NCBI RefSeq assembly: GCF_902686445.1
Contig: NC_062220.1
Location: forward strand, 112,702,643 to 112,766,642
Direction: 5' to 3'
Source: Sciurus carolinensis
Taxonomy: Eukaryota; Chordata; Mammalia; Rodentia; Sciuridae
DNA: 64,000 nt
How positions within the stretch are numbered: position 1 is the stretch's first letter; the number at the start of each line of letters is the position of its first letter. Shown here one piece after another: positions 1 through 10,800 of the stretch. The notes beneath the pieces are model-generated. The model did no database searches. It was given only the letters and a program-made list of their open reading frames with translations, and was not told where the DNA came from. Both the position numbers and the translations under genes were made by a program.

Positions 1-1070
1 ATTCTCTCCACTCCGACTCCATCACTTTTTTGCCGTGTCTCCATTTACTTCTTTGACTGTATTTTAATTGTGTGACACAAAAATACCTCCTGTTTGTAAA
101 AAGTTCAACCATTGCATAAAACTAGAGCAAAAAAAAGTAAGGCTCATACTTTCAGCTGCCCTTGGGTCCACCTTCTACTGCCAGGAATTGGGAGGCATCT
201 TCCAGATTTTTTTTCTATGTGTTTTATATACAAATATATGTACAAATAAATTGTTTAAGTTTTATATTTTTATACATATGATGAGTATAAAATTTACTTT
301 GTAGGTAAGATTAAAATGTGATTTTGTTTGTTTCAAGATCTCTAAGGTTGTTCTTAGCTGTGAGACTCTATTAGTTTAGCACTTGATCATGACCTCACCT
401 GAACTCAACAATGCAGATAGATAAACTCTGTACCTCAGAGGTTCTGTCACCCATGATAACCAACTTAGTAAGGGACAGGGACAATATTTTGACCCCCAGC
501 TTCTAATTTAAAGTTCATTGTCCTTTCTAAAGTAGCACTTTCTAAAGGAGGATAATCTCAACTTTGCAAAAATGAGTCTTTTGAGTTAAAATCATTAGCA
601 ATGTCAGGAGAAGAGTTATGATGATAGGATAATATAAATTAGTCTTTCACCTGTAATTATTAGGGGTAAAAAGTGATCATAAAGCAAGTAAAAAAAATAC
701 TGTCTTGACAGATGCTGATGCAAAGACAATTCTGTGGGCTGAGAAACTGGGACCAGCTAGGGAGGCACGTGGTCATCCAAATCTCTTCCAGCCAGCCTCA
801 CTCTGACATGTTTGCCCTTTTCTTGTCACCTACGAGTAGATTTGAATGATTAAAGAAATGAAAGTTCTGTTCTTTGGTTAATGCAAGCTTCTACTGTATT
901 CTAAAATCTGGCTGGAGGCAAATGGGAGGCCAAGAGCAGTACTTAACCTACAGCAGGGCTTTCTTCTCAGGCAGGAGACCTCAGACTTCCAAGTGCTGCA
1001 CACAAATGGGAAGACTCACTTGGAGGATTTCAAGGCAGAAGGGACCTTGAAGAGCATCTTGTTCAAACTC
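1..1070. other. Unique intron 1 sequence
   Basis: No repeat, coding frame or regulatory element could be recognised. A 78-codon open frame (68-304) is AT-rich and has no family resemblance. Confidence 0.5.
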
Positions 1071-1138
1071 TTACATACATATACACACATATACATATGT
1101 ACACACATACACCCTCACCCGCACACATGCACGTATGT
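1071..1138. repeat. Degenerate (CA/TA)n microsatellite
   Basis: Imperfect ACATAC/ACACAT units, ending in GCACACATGCACGTATG. The pattern is an interrupted, old microsatellite. Confidence 0.8.
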
Positions 1139-2263
1139 CGAAAGTTTGGAAAAACAATACATATCCTAAGGAAGACCTGTTAATGACTAATCCACTCTAA
1201 CATTCCCAGGTTTACCCTATTTCCTTAAAAAAAAAAAATCTAATTACAAACCAGTAAACTGATTTTGCCTGGTCCCTAATATGTGCCACTCCATAATGAA
1301 CGCTACCCATGTTCTTCCATGCTACTATGGTTCCTGCTATGCCGAGAACAGAATAGGGGAGGAAGATGGGACCTGTAGCACAATACTGGGGGTGAAATTT
1401 ATAAACTGGCCTTCTCTTTCTTTTGTATTTGGTCTGACAATTCAATTAGATGCTGACTCCTACAAATGTATTTGAGGAGCCCAGGAAATGTCCTAGAGGG
1501 TGAAATTAGGTGTCTCCCTGTGAGTCTGAACATTCAATTTAATTATGGCAGTAAGATTTGCATCGCTATTAGCACCAGCCAGCCTCACTTGTAGCCCTGC
1601 AGTTAAGTGTGCCATACTCAGGCTCCAATTTCCTGGTTATTTCATAGTGTAGGGCACTTGCAAATCAAATCTAGGCTGGGAGCCCAACACTCTTAAATTT
1701 TACCCACCCCCACAAATGCAGCCAATAAAACAGTTCTGTTTTTCCTGTCTGACAGCTATCTTGCCTATATTTTTATGTTGTTATGATGAGTTTTGAAGAA
1801 AGCATTTTAATTTGATATCACACAGAACACCTTTGTGAAATGAAGTTTATATACCTTTTTCACCAGCCAGTTCAAAACAAGCTTGTAATATCAAATGTCA
1901 CTGAGCACGGTGACAAGCAGATGAACGTCATTCCTGTGCCGGGCTAATTACAGTTGTACCTGCCCTGGCGTCAGCTCTGGGCGGAGCCACCAGCACAGTA
2001 TCTCCAGCAATTTCCAGATAATAAAGGTGTTATGAGGATTTTGCTGGAGATCTGTCATTGCAGAGATCAGCTAGAGATTAGGGTTTTGGAGGACTTCTAG
2101 GACCTGGATTTCAAAGAATAATTGATGAAGAGTTAAGAGTTCTAAAGTCCAAAAGTCTGAACTTATGGACCAAGTTCACTTAATTGCCTAACATTAATTG
2201 TCCTAACCTGCCTAACATCCCCACATGGACTTTTCTGTTTTAATCAAAAGAGTCCAGATTTGA
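1139..2263. other. Unique intron 1 sequence with a possible conserved regulatory block
   Basis: No repeat recognised. The part 1895-2060 is richer in GC and contains homeobox-type TAATTA, a CRE-like GGCGTCAG and a GATAA site in a short span. It is a candidate regulatory element by composition only. Confidence 0.35.
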
Positions 2264-2368
2264 CACTGGGATGTAGCTCAGTGTTAGAGCAATTACCTAG
2301 TATGTGCATGGCCATGGGTTTAGATCCCCAGTACTTTAAAAAAGAAAAAAAGAAAGAGAAAGAGAAGA
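2264..2368 (+). mobile_element. ID SINE (tRNA-Ala-derived), diverged
   Basis: The body matches the rodent ID pattern: box A-like GATGTAGCTCAGTGTTAGAG, box B-like GGGTTTAGATCCCC, AGTAC end, then an A/G-rich tail AAAGAAAAAAAGAAAGAG. Both promoter boxes carry changes, so it is an older copy. Confidence 0.85.
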
Positions 2369-5234
2369 GTCCAAAATTAAAGGAGATTTTGAAAATCATA
2401 TAGCCAACATGCGTCTTGATTTTCTCAACTGGCATCTAGAGAAGAGGGGATGAGTTAAGTGGTCTAGTGATGCCAAAATTCCCTTCTGCTGGGATTAAGC
2501 TTTCAGTGTAATTTTTTCTGTGTTGTTTTAGATTTCACCTTCCACATTTTTGTTCTACTTTCTATGTTTGAAATTATGACAAGTATTTTTTTCTGTGCTT
2601 TTTAAAAGAGAATTTCTTTTATGTGGGAGTTGTGTTGGTCATTTTAACTCCAGTCTGTTTTGGAATTACTAACCTGGCCAGTTTATAGCCAAAAGTCAGT
2701 AACATAGAGTTAATAATAAATCACAAGAAGAACATAGTAGCAAATTTATACACTCTTCCTCTGTAAGTTTTAGACCTAGTTAATGGAAACACCGTTCTGT
2801 GCTACACATCTGCTCTTCTCTTCTTTGTTCTTTTGTGATATTATAAAAATTGGTATTTCAGAAATAGTCATTTCTCTTCAGATCTGTGAACAGTAAATAA
2901 TGAAGAAGTAATTTTGGAAATTAAAGTTGCATTTTTATCCATTATAATTTTGATGGAAATTTTTGGCTAGTGGCTGGCATTTTGTTTTGTTTTCCCATGA
3001 GGGTTTTTGTACGTTAGGGAGTGGAAGAAATTGGCCTCCTAATGCTATCACAGGCCTAATGTCTGCACATTTCTCTCAGGCTGTGTAGTTTGGATTCAGT
3101 TTGTGCTTGGCTGGGGCAACCGCCTTTTCCCGGTCCTGTTGTAACTGTTCTGGTAGCTCCGGGAGTTGCTGAGGAGGCCTGGCCTGGGGGTGCCGAGGTG
3201 CTGACGGACGCAGAGCAGTTGGCTTCATAAAACATCAGTTCTGTTGCAGTTGATGGCAAAACCATACGCTCAAGGGGAAGTAAAAGCACCAAGAACTTAT
3301 AGGACAGCCAAGGTGAGGTGTGTGTGACAAATAAAAAATGAAACCTATTCTACATAGGGCTCCATGAAGTCAAGTTTTCCCCATTAGAAATGAAAAGTTT
3401 GTCCTGAAGGAGAACTGCTTGACAGGATGACATCTGGTGATAACATTTATTCATTTGGAAATTAATCTGTGGAAGCAAGTTTCTACTGATTGATGAGGAG
3501 GAGACTGAATTGGACTAAGCCAGCATCCAGCTTCCTATGCTCAGGAGAGGTAGCTCTTAGTCTGGAGAGGCAGCTGCCTATTGCAAATGCCAAGTTCGTG
3601 TGGTTTGCGTAGTCTTCCTGAACAGTGGGTTTGCAGGCGCTCACAACCCTCCCCAGTGGGGCCCCCTGAGTGGAGGTGGTCATCTGGGGAAAGTGGCCTG
3701 TCCCCGCTGAAAATGTAATCATTGAGAAGTTTCCATGTGCCAAATATTTGAGCATTCAGTGTACCAGGTTTTGGAGAATTCTTAAATTGGAGACCATAGG
3801 TTAATAGTAGAAAGGAATGAGAACATGTAGGTCCTAGCTTTCTCCTGAGAGTTGATAATGAAAATAGAAAAGAAAGATTCTACAAAACAATTCCTTTCTA
3901 ACTTCATCTTTCACATATGTGTGCTAGCTACTCCAAGACTTTGTATTTATGTGGTCATCTCAGATCCATTTTGCAGAAAAGTAAAGTAAAAAGAAGTACG
4001 TCATACTGTAGAAATAGTTCTGTACTCCTTGCTTCCTTTGGGATTGCATATTAACTCATGTTTCTTAACCAGGTTGTCAATAGGTGCTTCTCTTCCACAG
4101 TTAAAAGCAATTATCTTTGAAAGATGAAAGGGCCTAAAAGAATCTAACAGTAGCTTTTTGAACCATTCAGAACTGTGATTCATAATAAGGCAAATTCATT
4201 GACTCTTTTCAGCAAAAGAAGCAGATTCGGGGTGTTAGGACACTTGAGGACTTTCAAACTTGGAAAACTGCTTTAGGAGACTTTAGACAGGGGTCCCCAT
4301 TAGTGCCTCTTTATTTTTCTTGAGATATTAATTACCTAGAGAACACTAGCTTTTGGATCTTGTTCTTTTCTAACTCTGATGGGAGAAAGAAGTTCTTTGA
4401 CATGTGAATAAAGTCACCAGACCCTTATGTGCCTTTTATCTCTGTGCCTTTTTTGTGCTCATGATTCATGGGTGCACAGACTCAGGAGATGGCGGTGGGG
4501 GGTGAATTAGTGTCCTCTGTAACATAGAACCATCTCCTACTTAGATGGGGGTGAAAGAATGTGCCTGAATGTGCATCTTGGTGCTTTGTTGATTGGGTTC
4601 AGGGTGCACCCACTCCCTGAAAGCACCTGGTCCTGTGGCTTCCTGGTCCTGTGGTTGATTAGGTGTCACAGAGAAAGGAAAAAAGAAATTATTTTAAAAC
4701 TAATGTTTGTGTTTCCTTATATTTATGATTCAGTTCTTAGAATAGAATGGACTTCTTTAAAGTCATCCTGTCAAAAATGAATGTGTTAATGTTCCATTTC
4801 TGGTGGCACTTACAGAACAAACAAACAAACAAAAAATGATTTTAAGGAAAAGATCCCTAAGCCACTGTTCTTACACCTCACTGCTTGTTCCCAGCTTCTG
4901 GGACAGGCCTTCTCTTTCTGTGCCTGAAATGACAGACACTCTGATTTTCTCCACAAACTCAGGCCCATTCCTGGCAGGGAAGCCCTTTAGCCAATAAATC
5001 TACTTGGAAGAACTCTCTGGGGTCCTATAAAACAAGTCCTGCAAACCCTGTACCAAGCACTTCTGCTTGGAACCCGGAGAATTGGCTGATTTGGTGTTAA
5101 GTGCTTGAGGCAGGCGGAAAATGCAGTGAGGTGGCAGCTACAGTAAAACCCTTCCCCAGGTGCTAAGCCTGGGTGTTCCCTAGCGCCAGCAGTCTTATCT
5201 CAGGGTTCTCTTATCTCTGGTTTATACTTCTAAT
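2369..5234. other. Unique intron 1 sequence
   Basis: No repeat family recognised. It includes a CpG-richer patch at 3110-3240 with an open minus-strand frame (3056-3292), and another minus frame at 3483-3755. Neither resembles a known protein. The rest is AT-rich and featureless. Confidence 0.45.
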
Positions 5235-5288
5235 GAGAGAGAGAGAGAGAGAGAGAGAGAAAAGCAGGAAAAAAAAAAAAAAAAAAAA
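5235..5288. repeat. (GA)n microsatellite plus poly-A tract
   Basis: Thirteen GA units (5235-5260) are followed by AAAGCAGG and a run of twenty A (5269-5288). Open frames through it on both strands are low-complexity artefacts. Confidence 0.95.
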
Positions 5289-5479
5289 GCTCCTGCCCCC
5301 AGACTCCTTTGCTGGAATGCTAAGGTTCTGCTCCCTGCTCCTAACTTTATGTTCAAAATTCTGAATTTTTTTCTAAATCTCTCCAAACCACCACTGTAAA
5401 AGTTCAAGCACCAGAGACATGGATCCACCCCTACAGGGATATATTATCTCTCCTCATTTATTTGTTTAGTTCATATTTG

Positions 5480-5615
5480 AAAGGTCAAGTCATTTAACCT
5501 CTTAAAACTTTATCTTCTTTCTCTAAAGTAGGGAAAATACTGGGACTATTGTGGGGATTGAGTGACTGCATGGTAAGTGCCCAGTGATGTCACCAACTAT
5601 TACTATTCTCCTCTG
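5480..5615 (+). mobile_element. MIR SINE relic
   Basis: Resembles the MIR core and 3' half: CAAGTCATTTAACCTCT, then GTAGGGAAAATAC, GGGATTGAGTGA and TGGTAAGTGCCCAG. MIR elements predate placental mammals, so this is ancestral sequence. Confidence 0.65.
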
Positions 5616-5816
5616 GTACATGCTGGTGTGCTATGGATGATTTATTTTACTGGAGCAGTTTAACTTAGTAGGTTCTGAATGAGGGCCATCCTCCTGGAAA
5701 GACAGCCCTAGTTTGACAGACAGCTCCTGACACAGGGCATCCATGGCAGGGTGGGCCAGCTCAGCCTCTGGAGTCTCAGTTTCCTGAATTATGCAGTGAG
5801 AGAATTAACACCTGAC

Positions 5817-5900
5817 TACACACAGGCACACACACACACACACAAGCACAGACACTTACAGAAACACACATAGAAAGCACAGACACAAACACACACACTG
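5817..5900. repeat. Interrupted (CA)n microsatellite
   Basis: CA runs broken by GG, AG and TAG interruptions. A smaller CA cluster lies at about 6090-6108. Confidence 0.85.
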
Positions 5901-6309
5901 ATATGCAGACACAAAAAGATGAAGTAATATTTACTGATTAAAAGGAATAATATAAGCCCTTTTCTCTTGACTTTTTACAAAGAGGAAGTGAAGACTCAGT
6001 TTGAGGGGCATTAAGCACAAAAGTGTCTGCCAGGCCCTCTGATCTAAATCCATCCATCTCGTTTCCAGACGCCATCTAATTCTTAACTCACACGGGCACA
6101 CACACACCTCAATTTTCCATTTTCAAGTTATTTGCCAAGGTACTTGGTAACATTTGAGAATCCTGCAAAACATATGCATGTGTATTTAAATATGTTAGAG
6201 TCGACTCTGTAGCAGCCTATGAACTGGAACCTATTGTATATAATGGGAATAAACTCTCTTTTGGGATTTATGCTTATTTCTTCAGTTCCTTTGTAAAAAA
6301 CAAAATCAA

Positions 6310-6532
6310 GGCTGGGCACAGTGGCTCATGCCTGTAATTCCAGTGGCTTGGGAGGCTGAGGTGGGAGGAGCACAAGTTCAAAGCCTCAACAGCTTCCCCA
6401 AGGCCCTAAGGAATTTAGTGAGACCCTGTCTCAAAAAAAAAAAGGTCTAGGGATGTGGCTCAGTGGTTAAGTACCCCTGGGTTCAATCTCTAGTACCATA
6501 AAATAAGATATGTATATAAAAAAATAAAAACA
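6310..6532 (+). mobile_element. B1-ID dimer SINE
   Basis: The B1 (7SL-derived) head GGCTGGGCACAGTGGCTCAT with GAGGCTGAGG leads to GAGACCCTGTCTC and an A-rich linker. An ID tail (GGGATGTGGCTCAGTGGTTA, GGGTTCAATCTCTAGTACC) and an A-rich end follow. This head-to-tail B1-ID structure is known from squirrels and some other rodents. Confidence 0.93.
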
Positions 6533-7153
6533 ATATTGAGAAATGGCAATTAGATCTTGGTAGCCACCTGCTATTTAAAATTGTTGCATTCTATTTATGG
6601 CTATTTTACTCCAGCAAGATAGGAAGCTTTGTGATCTCGGGGACTAGGAAAACCAAAATATTCTTTCCACTCTGCTACAAATTGATTGATCAAGTGTTCT
6701 AGGCCAACCTGCTCCTTCTTATAACTTCTACTTTCATATCTGTAAAGTAAGAATTTATTGACTTCTCAGGAAATAAGAATCTCTCCACTCCTTTACACTG
6801 GTAACAGTGTGTGCCGTGTCATCTATCAACTCCAGGGAGGCTTGTGAGAACCTTCAAGTGGTTTGTGTCTTACTGGAGACAAGAGCAGAACTTCTCATGG
6901 CAGTATATCTTGATTGCTTCCTTCCTGAAGTTGTTGGAGGTTCTGCCTGGTTTAGATATTAATAAAAGCTGCCATGCTCCAAGCCGGTGTAATGTAACTA
7001 ATGGAATGGAATGAATGAGATGTAAATTTTTTTTACCCAACTTCTCAGGCAAGCTTCAAATGAATGTTATTGGTCTTTTATGTAAGAAAACTGATATCAA
7101 GGAAATTGTGACTTGTTGAAGACCAGGTAGCCTGTTCTCCATTGCTAACCCGC
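6533..7153. other. Unique intron 1 sequence
   Basis: No repeat, exon or regulatory motif recognised. Two overlapping open frames of 60-67 codons near 6811-7052 lie on opposite strands and look like chance. Confidence 0.45.
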
Positions 7154-7214
7154 CCTTCCTTCCTTCCTTCCTTCCTTTCTTCCTTCCTTCCTTCCTTCCT
7201 TCCTTCCTTCCTTC
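7154..7214. repeat. (CTTC)n tetranucleotide microsatellite
   Basis: About fifteen units with one CTTT variant near 7176. The minus-strand open frames through it (repeating Lys-Glu-Gly-Arg) come from the repeat itself. Confidence 0.96.
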
Positions 7215-7284
7215 TCCACTCCCTTTCATCTCTTTCTCCTTTCCTCCTATGCATACAAACTCTTTCTCTGTCTCTCTCATTGTG

Positions 7285-7885
7285 AAGTAGACACAATAAT
7301 TATACAAATTGTGGGGTACAACATGATGTTTCAATACACATATACTTTGTGTAATGATCAAATTAGCTTATCTATCTCCTAAAATATTTAACATTTCTCT
7401 GGTAAAACATTGAAAATTTCTCCTTTAGCTATTTTTAAGTATGCAATATTTTGTTAATCTTAGTAACCCTACTGTTCTAGAACATCAGAATTTATTTTTT
7501 CTATCGACCTATAATTTAGTACCTGTTGATCAGTCTCTCCCTAGTCATCTCCCCTCCACCCTGACTTCTTCCTAGTCCCTGGTCACCAAAGTTCTACTTT
7601 CTACTTCTATGAGATCAGTGTTTTTAGATTCCATGTGAGTGATATCATTAGGTCATTAGGTGTTTACCTCTTTGTATCTGACTTATTTCACTTAAAATAC
7701 AATCCTTTTTCTTAAGCCTGTTGTTGTGAATGACAGATTTCATCCTTTTTTATGTATAAATAATATCTCATCATGTTTACATGCCATATTTTCTTTATCC
7801 ATTCATCTGGTGATGGACCCATTGATGGATTCCATATGTTGGTGTTTGTGAATAATTCTCTAAATCACTACTTCTGTATATTCTC
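7285..7885 (-). mobile_element. Ancient L1 3' end (reverse)
   Basis: Read on the minus strand, this has the layout of an old mammalian L1 3' region: TCATCTGGTGATGGACCC and TGACTTATTTCACTTA on the plus strand, then the terminal part ending near AATTGTATAATTATTGTGTC. No coding frame survives. Confidence 0.75.
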
Positions 7886-7894
7886 AGATTTACA

Positions 7895-7935
7895 CAAGTC
7901 TCTGAGATTACAGGCACACACCACTGCAGCTGGCC
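7895..7935 (-). mobile_element. B1 SINE fragment (5' end)
   Basis: GAGATTACAGGCACACACCACTGC... is the reverse complement of a B1 5' end. Only about 40 bp is present, and an ID element follows directly. Confidence 0.6.
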
Positions 7936-7943
7936 CCCAATAT

Positions 7944-8040
7944 TTTTTTTTTAATTGTGGTTCTGGGGATTGAACCCAGGGCCTTATGCATTCGAGTCAA
8001 GCACTCTACCAACTAAGCAATTAAAGCTATATCCCCAGCC
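7944..8040 (-). mobile_element. ID SINE (reverse)
   Basis: Poly-T, then TCTGGGGATTGAACCCAGG, AAGCACTCTACCAACTAAGC and ATATCCCCAGCC, the reverse complement of an ID element. Similar flanks CCCCAATAT (7935-7943) and CCCCAGTAT (8041-8049) fit a target-site duplication with one mismatch. Confidence 0.9.
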
Positions 8041-8634
8041 CCCCAGTATCATTTTACTAAAAAACACAAAGGCAAAATAAAACTATCACCAACTCAAATA
8101 TCCATCAAAGAGAAGTGGGTAAGTAAATTAGCCCAAATTTACAGAGACAGCATTTATTATAAAGCCGATTAAATCAAAGTCTTCTCCAAAGCCCTGTGTG
8201 GTTCTCACAGTATACCAACCAGCAGAATCTTTAATATCATGAGATTTAATAAGGAAAAGGTCTTATGAATTTTTGTGATATCTCATAATAAACATTCACA
8301 TGCATTTTGTATCTGATTTTGTATGTTTAAGCCTACGACTCACAAACCCCATGTCTGCCTGTGCAGTGGCCTAGGGAAACACTGCACAACAGTCAGAACT
8401 GCAATCAAGTATGAACTGCCTAGCCCGTGGTAACCAGGATGGAGTCTGTGATTTGCCCACAATATCTGTAAGATTATTCCATTGGTGAAAAAGTGGGATT
8501 TATTTATGTGCTCCTAAACACATTTAAAAAATATGTTCTTGCTTTATGCTCTTCCTTATTCTTAATCTTTCTTTAGAATCATTTACCCTACTCTTTTTCC
8601 TACTTAAAGAAGTATAGATGTTTTTAATCATAGG
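8041..8634. other. Mostly unique intron 1 sequence
   Basis: A short piece at about 8085-8125 (AACTCAAATATCCATCAAAG and onward) resembles a forward L1 3' segment. The rest shows nothing recognisable. Confidence 0.35.
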
Positions 8635-8790
8635 CATCTTGGAAAATAATTTAAAATATAATGAAAAAGTTCTCAATCATGCCTCTCAGCAGTAACTACT
8701 ATATATGTGTGTGTGTGTGTGTGCGTGTGTGTATGTGTGTATGCATATATTTTTTCCAGTGTTTCTTCTAATACAATCCTGTAGCTGCAT
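8635..8790 (-). mobile_element. Possible ancient L1 3' relic containing (TG)n
   Basis: The layout (GGAAAATAATTTAAAATA... GCAGTAACTACTATAT, then ATTTTTTCCAGTGTTTCTTC) resembles the reverse complement of an old L1 3' UTR. An interrupted (TG)n tract occupies 8701-8750. The relationship is suggestive only. Confidence 0.4.
8701..8750. repeat. (TG)n microsatellite
   Basis: TG units with CG and TA interruptions, flanked by ATATAT and ATGCATATAT. Confidence 0.93.
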
Positions 8791-9074
8791 ATTGCCTGAT
8801 TGTGTAGTTGCTGGAATTAAGACTCTTTCTCCCTATGGTTCCATTTTGTTGCAGGCTATAAAGACAGGGAAAAATGAGGTTGTTGGTAACCTTATTAGGA
8901 ACTGAAAGCTCATTGATTTCTCTACAGCCACATAGCCCCTGTTCTTCTGAATAACTAATTTATGGAATTCAGCAACCAGTGCTGGAAGGGATTGGGGGTC
9001 CTTCTACTCTACTGAGAGTGATTGACTTTACTGTCATATTGCTGCATTTTTATTTCTAATAACATTCATTGCCT

Positions 9075-9390
9075 TCCAATAATGAGGGACTGTTTTAATA
9101 CCTAAACATATGAAATTCCATATGATAAAATATTCTTCAACCAGTAAAAATTATTTTATAGATAGTTATCCAAGTAAAAAACATTTGTGACATTCGGTGA
9201 CAAAATGATGAATCATATGCGATATAATCCCATTTTGTGAAAAATGTACCTGTCTACCTACCATGTATACAAAGGAAGAAGTCTCAGAATACATACCCTG
9301 TAAATATTGTTATTTTATGTATTTTTCTTTCTGTTTGCATGTCTGTACTCCTAATTTTTAATTGTTTTAAAATAAAACAAATTATCTTGT
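9075..9390 (+). mobile_element. Ancient L1 3' end (forward)
   Basis: The order ATTCTTCAACCAGTAAAAAT, ATAATCCCATTTTGTGAAAA and CTGTTTGCATGTCTGTACTC matches the 3' tail layout of ancient mammalian L1 (L1M) elements as remembered. It is heavily diverged and non-coding. Confidence 0.6.
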
Positions 9391-10674
9391 CATCAAAAAG
9401 AAAGCCCTTCCACGGCCTTTTTGGAACTTGAGGCTTCAGTTTTCTCACTTCTTAAAAAAGATGGACAAGGCTGTTGAAGTAAGGAAAACATAAAAGTGCT
9501 CAATTCACAGTGTTTCTGTGAACCAATTTATTGAATGATTTGATTCCTGACTCCCAGAATCTTCTGATTTCAAGTGGTTCCTCTGGACAACCCTGGCAGT
9601 GTCCAGAGGAACTACTGAGAGGACTGGTCAAAAGGACAGAATTTGGCCTTGGCAGCCCTTAATAAATGCCCATATTTCTGACCTCCTCCATGCTCCTTTC
9701 CCATGGTCTCAAAGAGTAGATGAAAGCTAATTTCTAAAATGCAGCTCTTGTGTTCTCTCACCTACCTGTTCTTTTCACATGTCATGGTGTGTGGTTTTCT
9801 CTGTATTCCTCTGTTGATTTATTCCCTGGAATTAGGCAGAACATGATTCCATTCCCAGGGTGCTACAAAGTCTGAGCTTGATCTTCTTCCACATCTCATT
9901 CAATTACACAGAAATTTCAGATTATGTAACAGATGCCTATGCTGGGCTCGGCATCCTCATCTGGCACGTCTTGTGTTGTTTCAGGCCATGGCATGGGTAA
10001 TTTTCTTTAATACTTCATTCTTTGAAGAATTAAAAGCCTCCATTTGGCTGTTGGAGTTGGAAGTGAAATCGATAGTATAATCCATGATGGTGAGGGCAAT
10101 GTTGTTTTCCATAGAGAGGTGAAATAATGGCTCGATACAGCTAAGCAGGATGCTGGGTCCCAGATGCCAGTAGGAATTGGGAATTGGTTGGAAAAGAACC
10201 TTTGACACTTTGTTATCTTGAGAGACACAATCAAGACACTGGGAGTTCACTACCAAAGCTGCTCTTGTCAGGAGGGGTTGCCATGGGCAGCTGTGCCTCC
10301 CCTCTGTGTATCTGGTCTCACCAGGCTGTGACCTGCAGTGTGGAGTCCTCAGATGGCAGAGAGGGGGCATCCTCTTGCTAACATCTCTGTGTGTACCCTC
10401 CAAGGATCTGATCTGTGAGAAAGCATGATGTGGAATTTCATAATCACTGCTGTCTTCTGCCAACTTCTATGAACAGATGTGGAATTAAAAAAAAAAAAAG
10501 ACAAAGGTCATCCATTCTCAAGTTAATATTATAACTGGAAACTTTTAAATAGAAAAGCATAGGCTAAGGAACTGACTTTAAATTTCAGAAATAGAACTGA
10601 TGTATTACATGCACTTGTGTTTATAAATATCACAAGGTGGGCTGCATCTTATGGTTCTCTCCTTCCTTCCTTCC
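9391..10674. other. Unidentified intron 1 sequence with a 160-codon minus frame
   Basis: Contains the long minus-strand open frame 9981-10463. Its translation has no domain, signal peptide or membrane segment that I recognise, and another frame is also open over part of it, so it is not called a gene. An A-run occurs at 10487-10499. The block could be an unidentified old repeat. Confidence 0.4.
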
Positions 10675-10800
10675 TTGTCTTTTCAAGCCAGCATCTCATT
10701 GTGTGGCCCAGACTGGCCTTGAACTCCTGGACTTAATCAATGCTCTTACCTCAGCCTCCCAAACACCTTACACTACAGGTGTGCACCACCATGTCCAACT
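10675..10800 (-). mobile_element. B1 / 7SL-type SINE monomer (reverse)
   Basis: CATCTCATTGTGTGGCCCAG, CTTGAACTCCTGGACTTAAT, CTCAGCCTCCCAAACACC and ACAGGTGTGCACCACCATG form the reverse complement of a 7SL-derived monomer without an ID partner. Confidence 0.85.

Noticed and set aside
7056..7361. Lys-Glu-Gly-Arg repeat protein on the minus strand
   Set aside because: Direct translation of the (CTTC)n microsatellite.
9981..10463. 160-codon minus-strand open frame
   Set aside because: No domain, signal or family resemblance, a second frame is open over part of it, and it lies alone in an intron.
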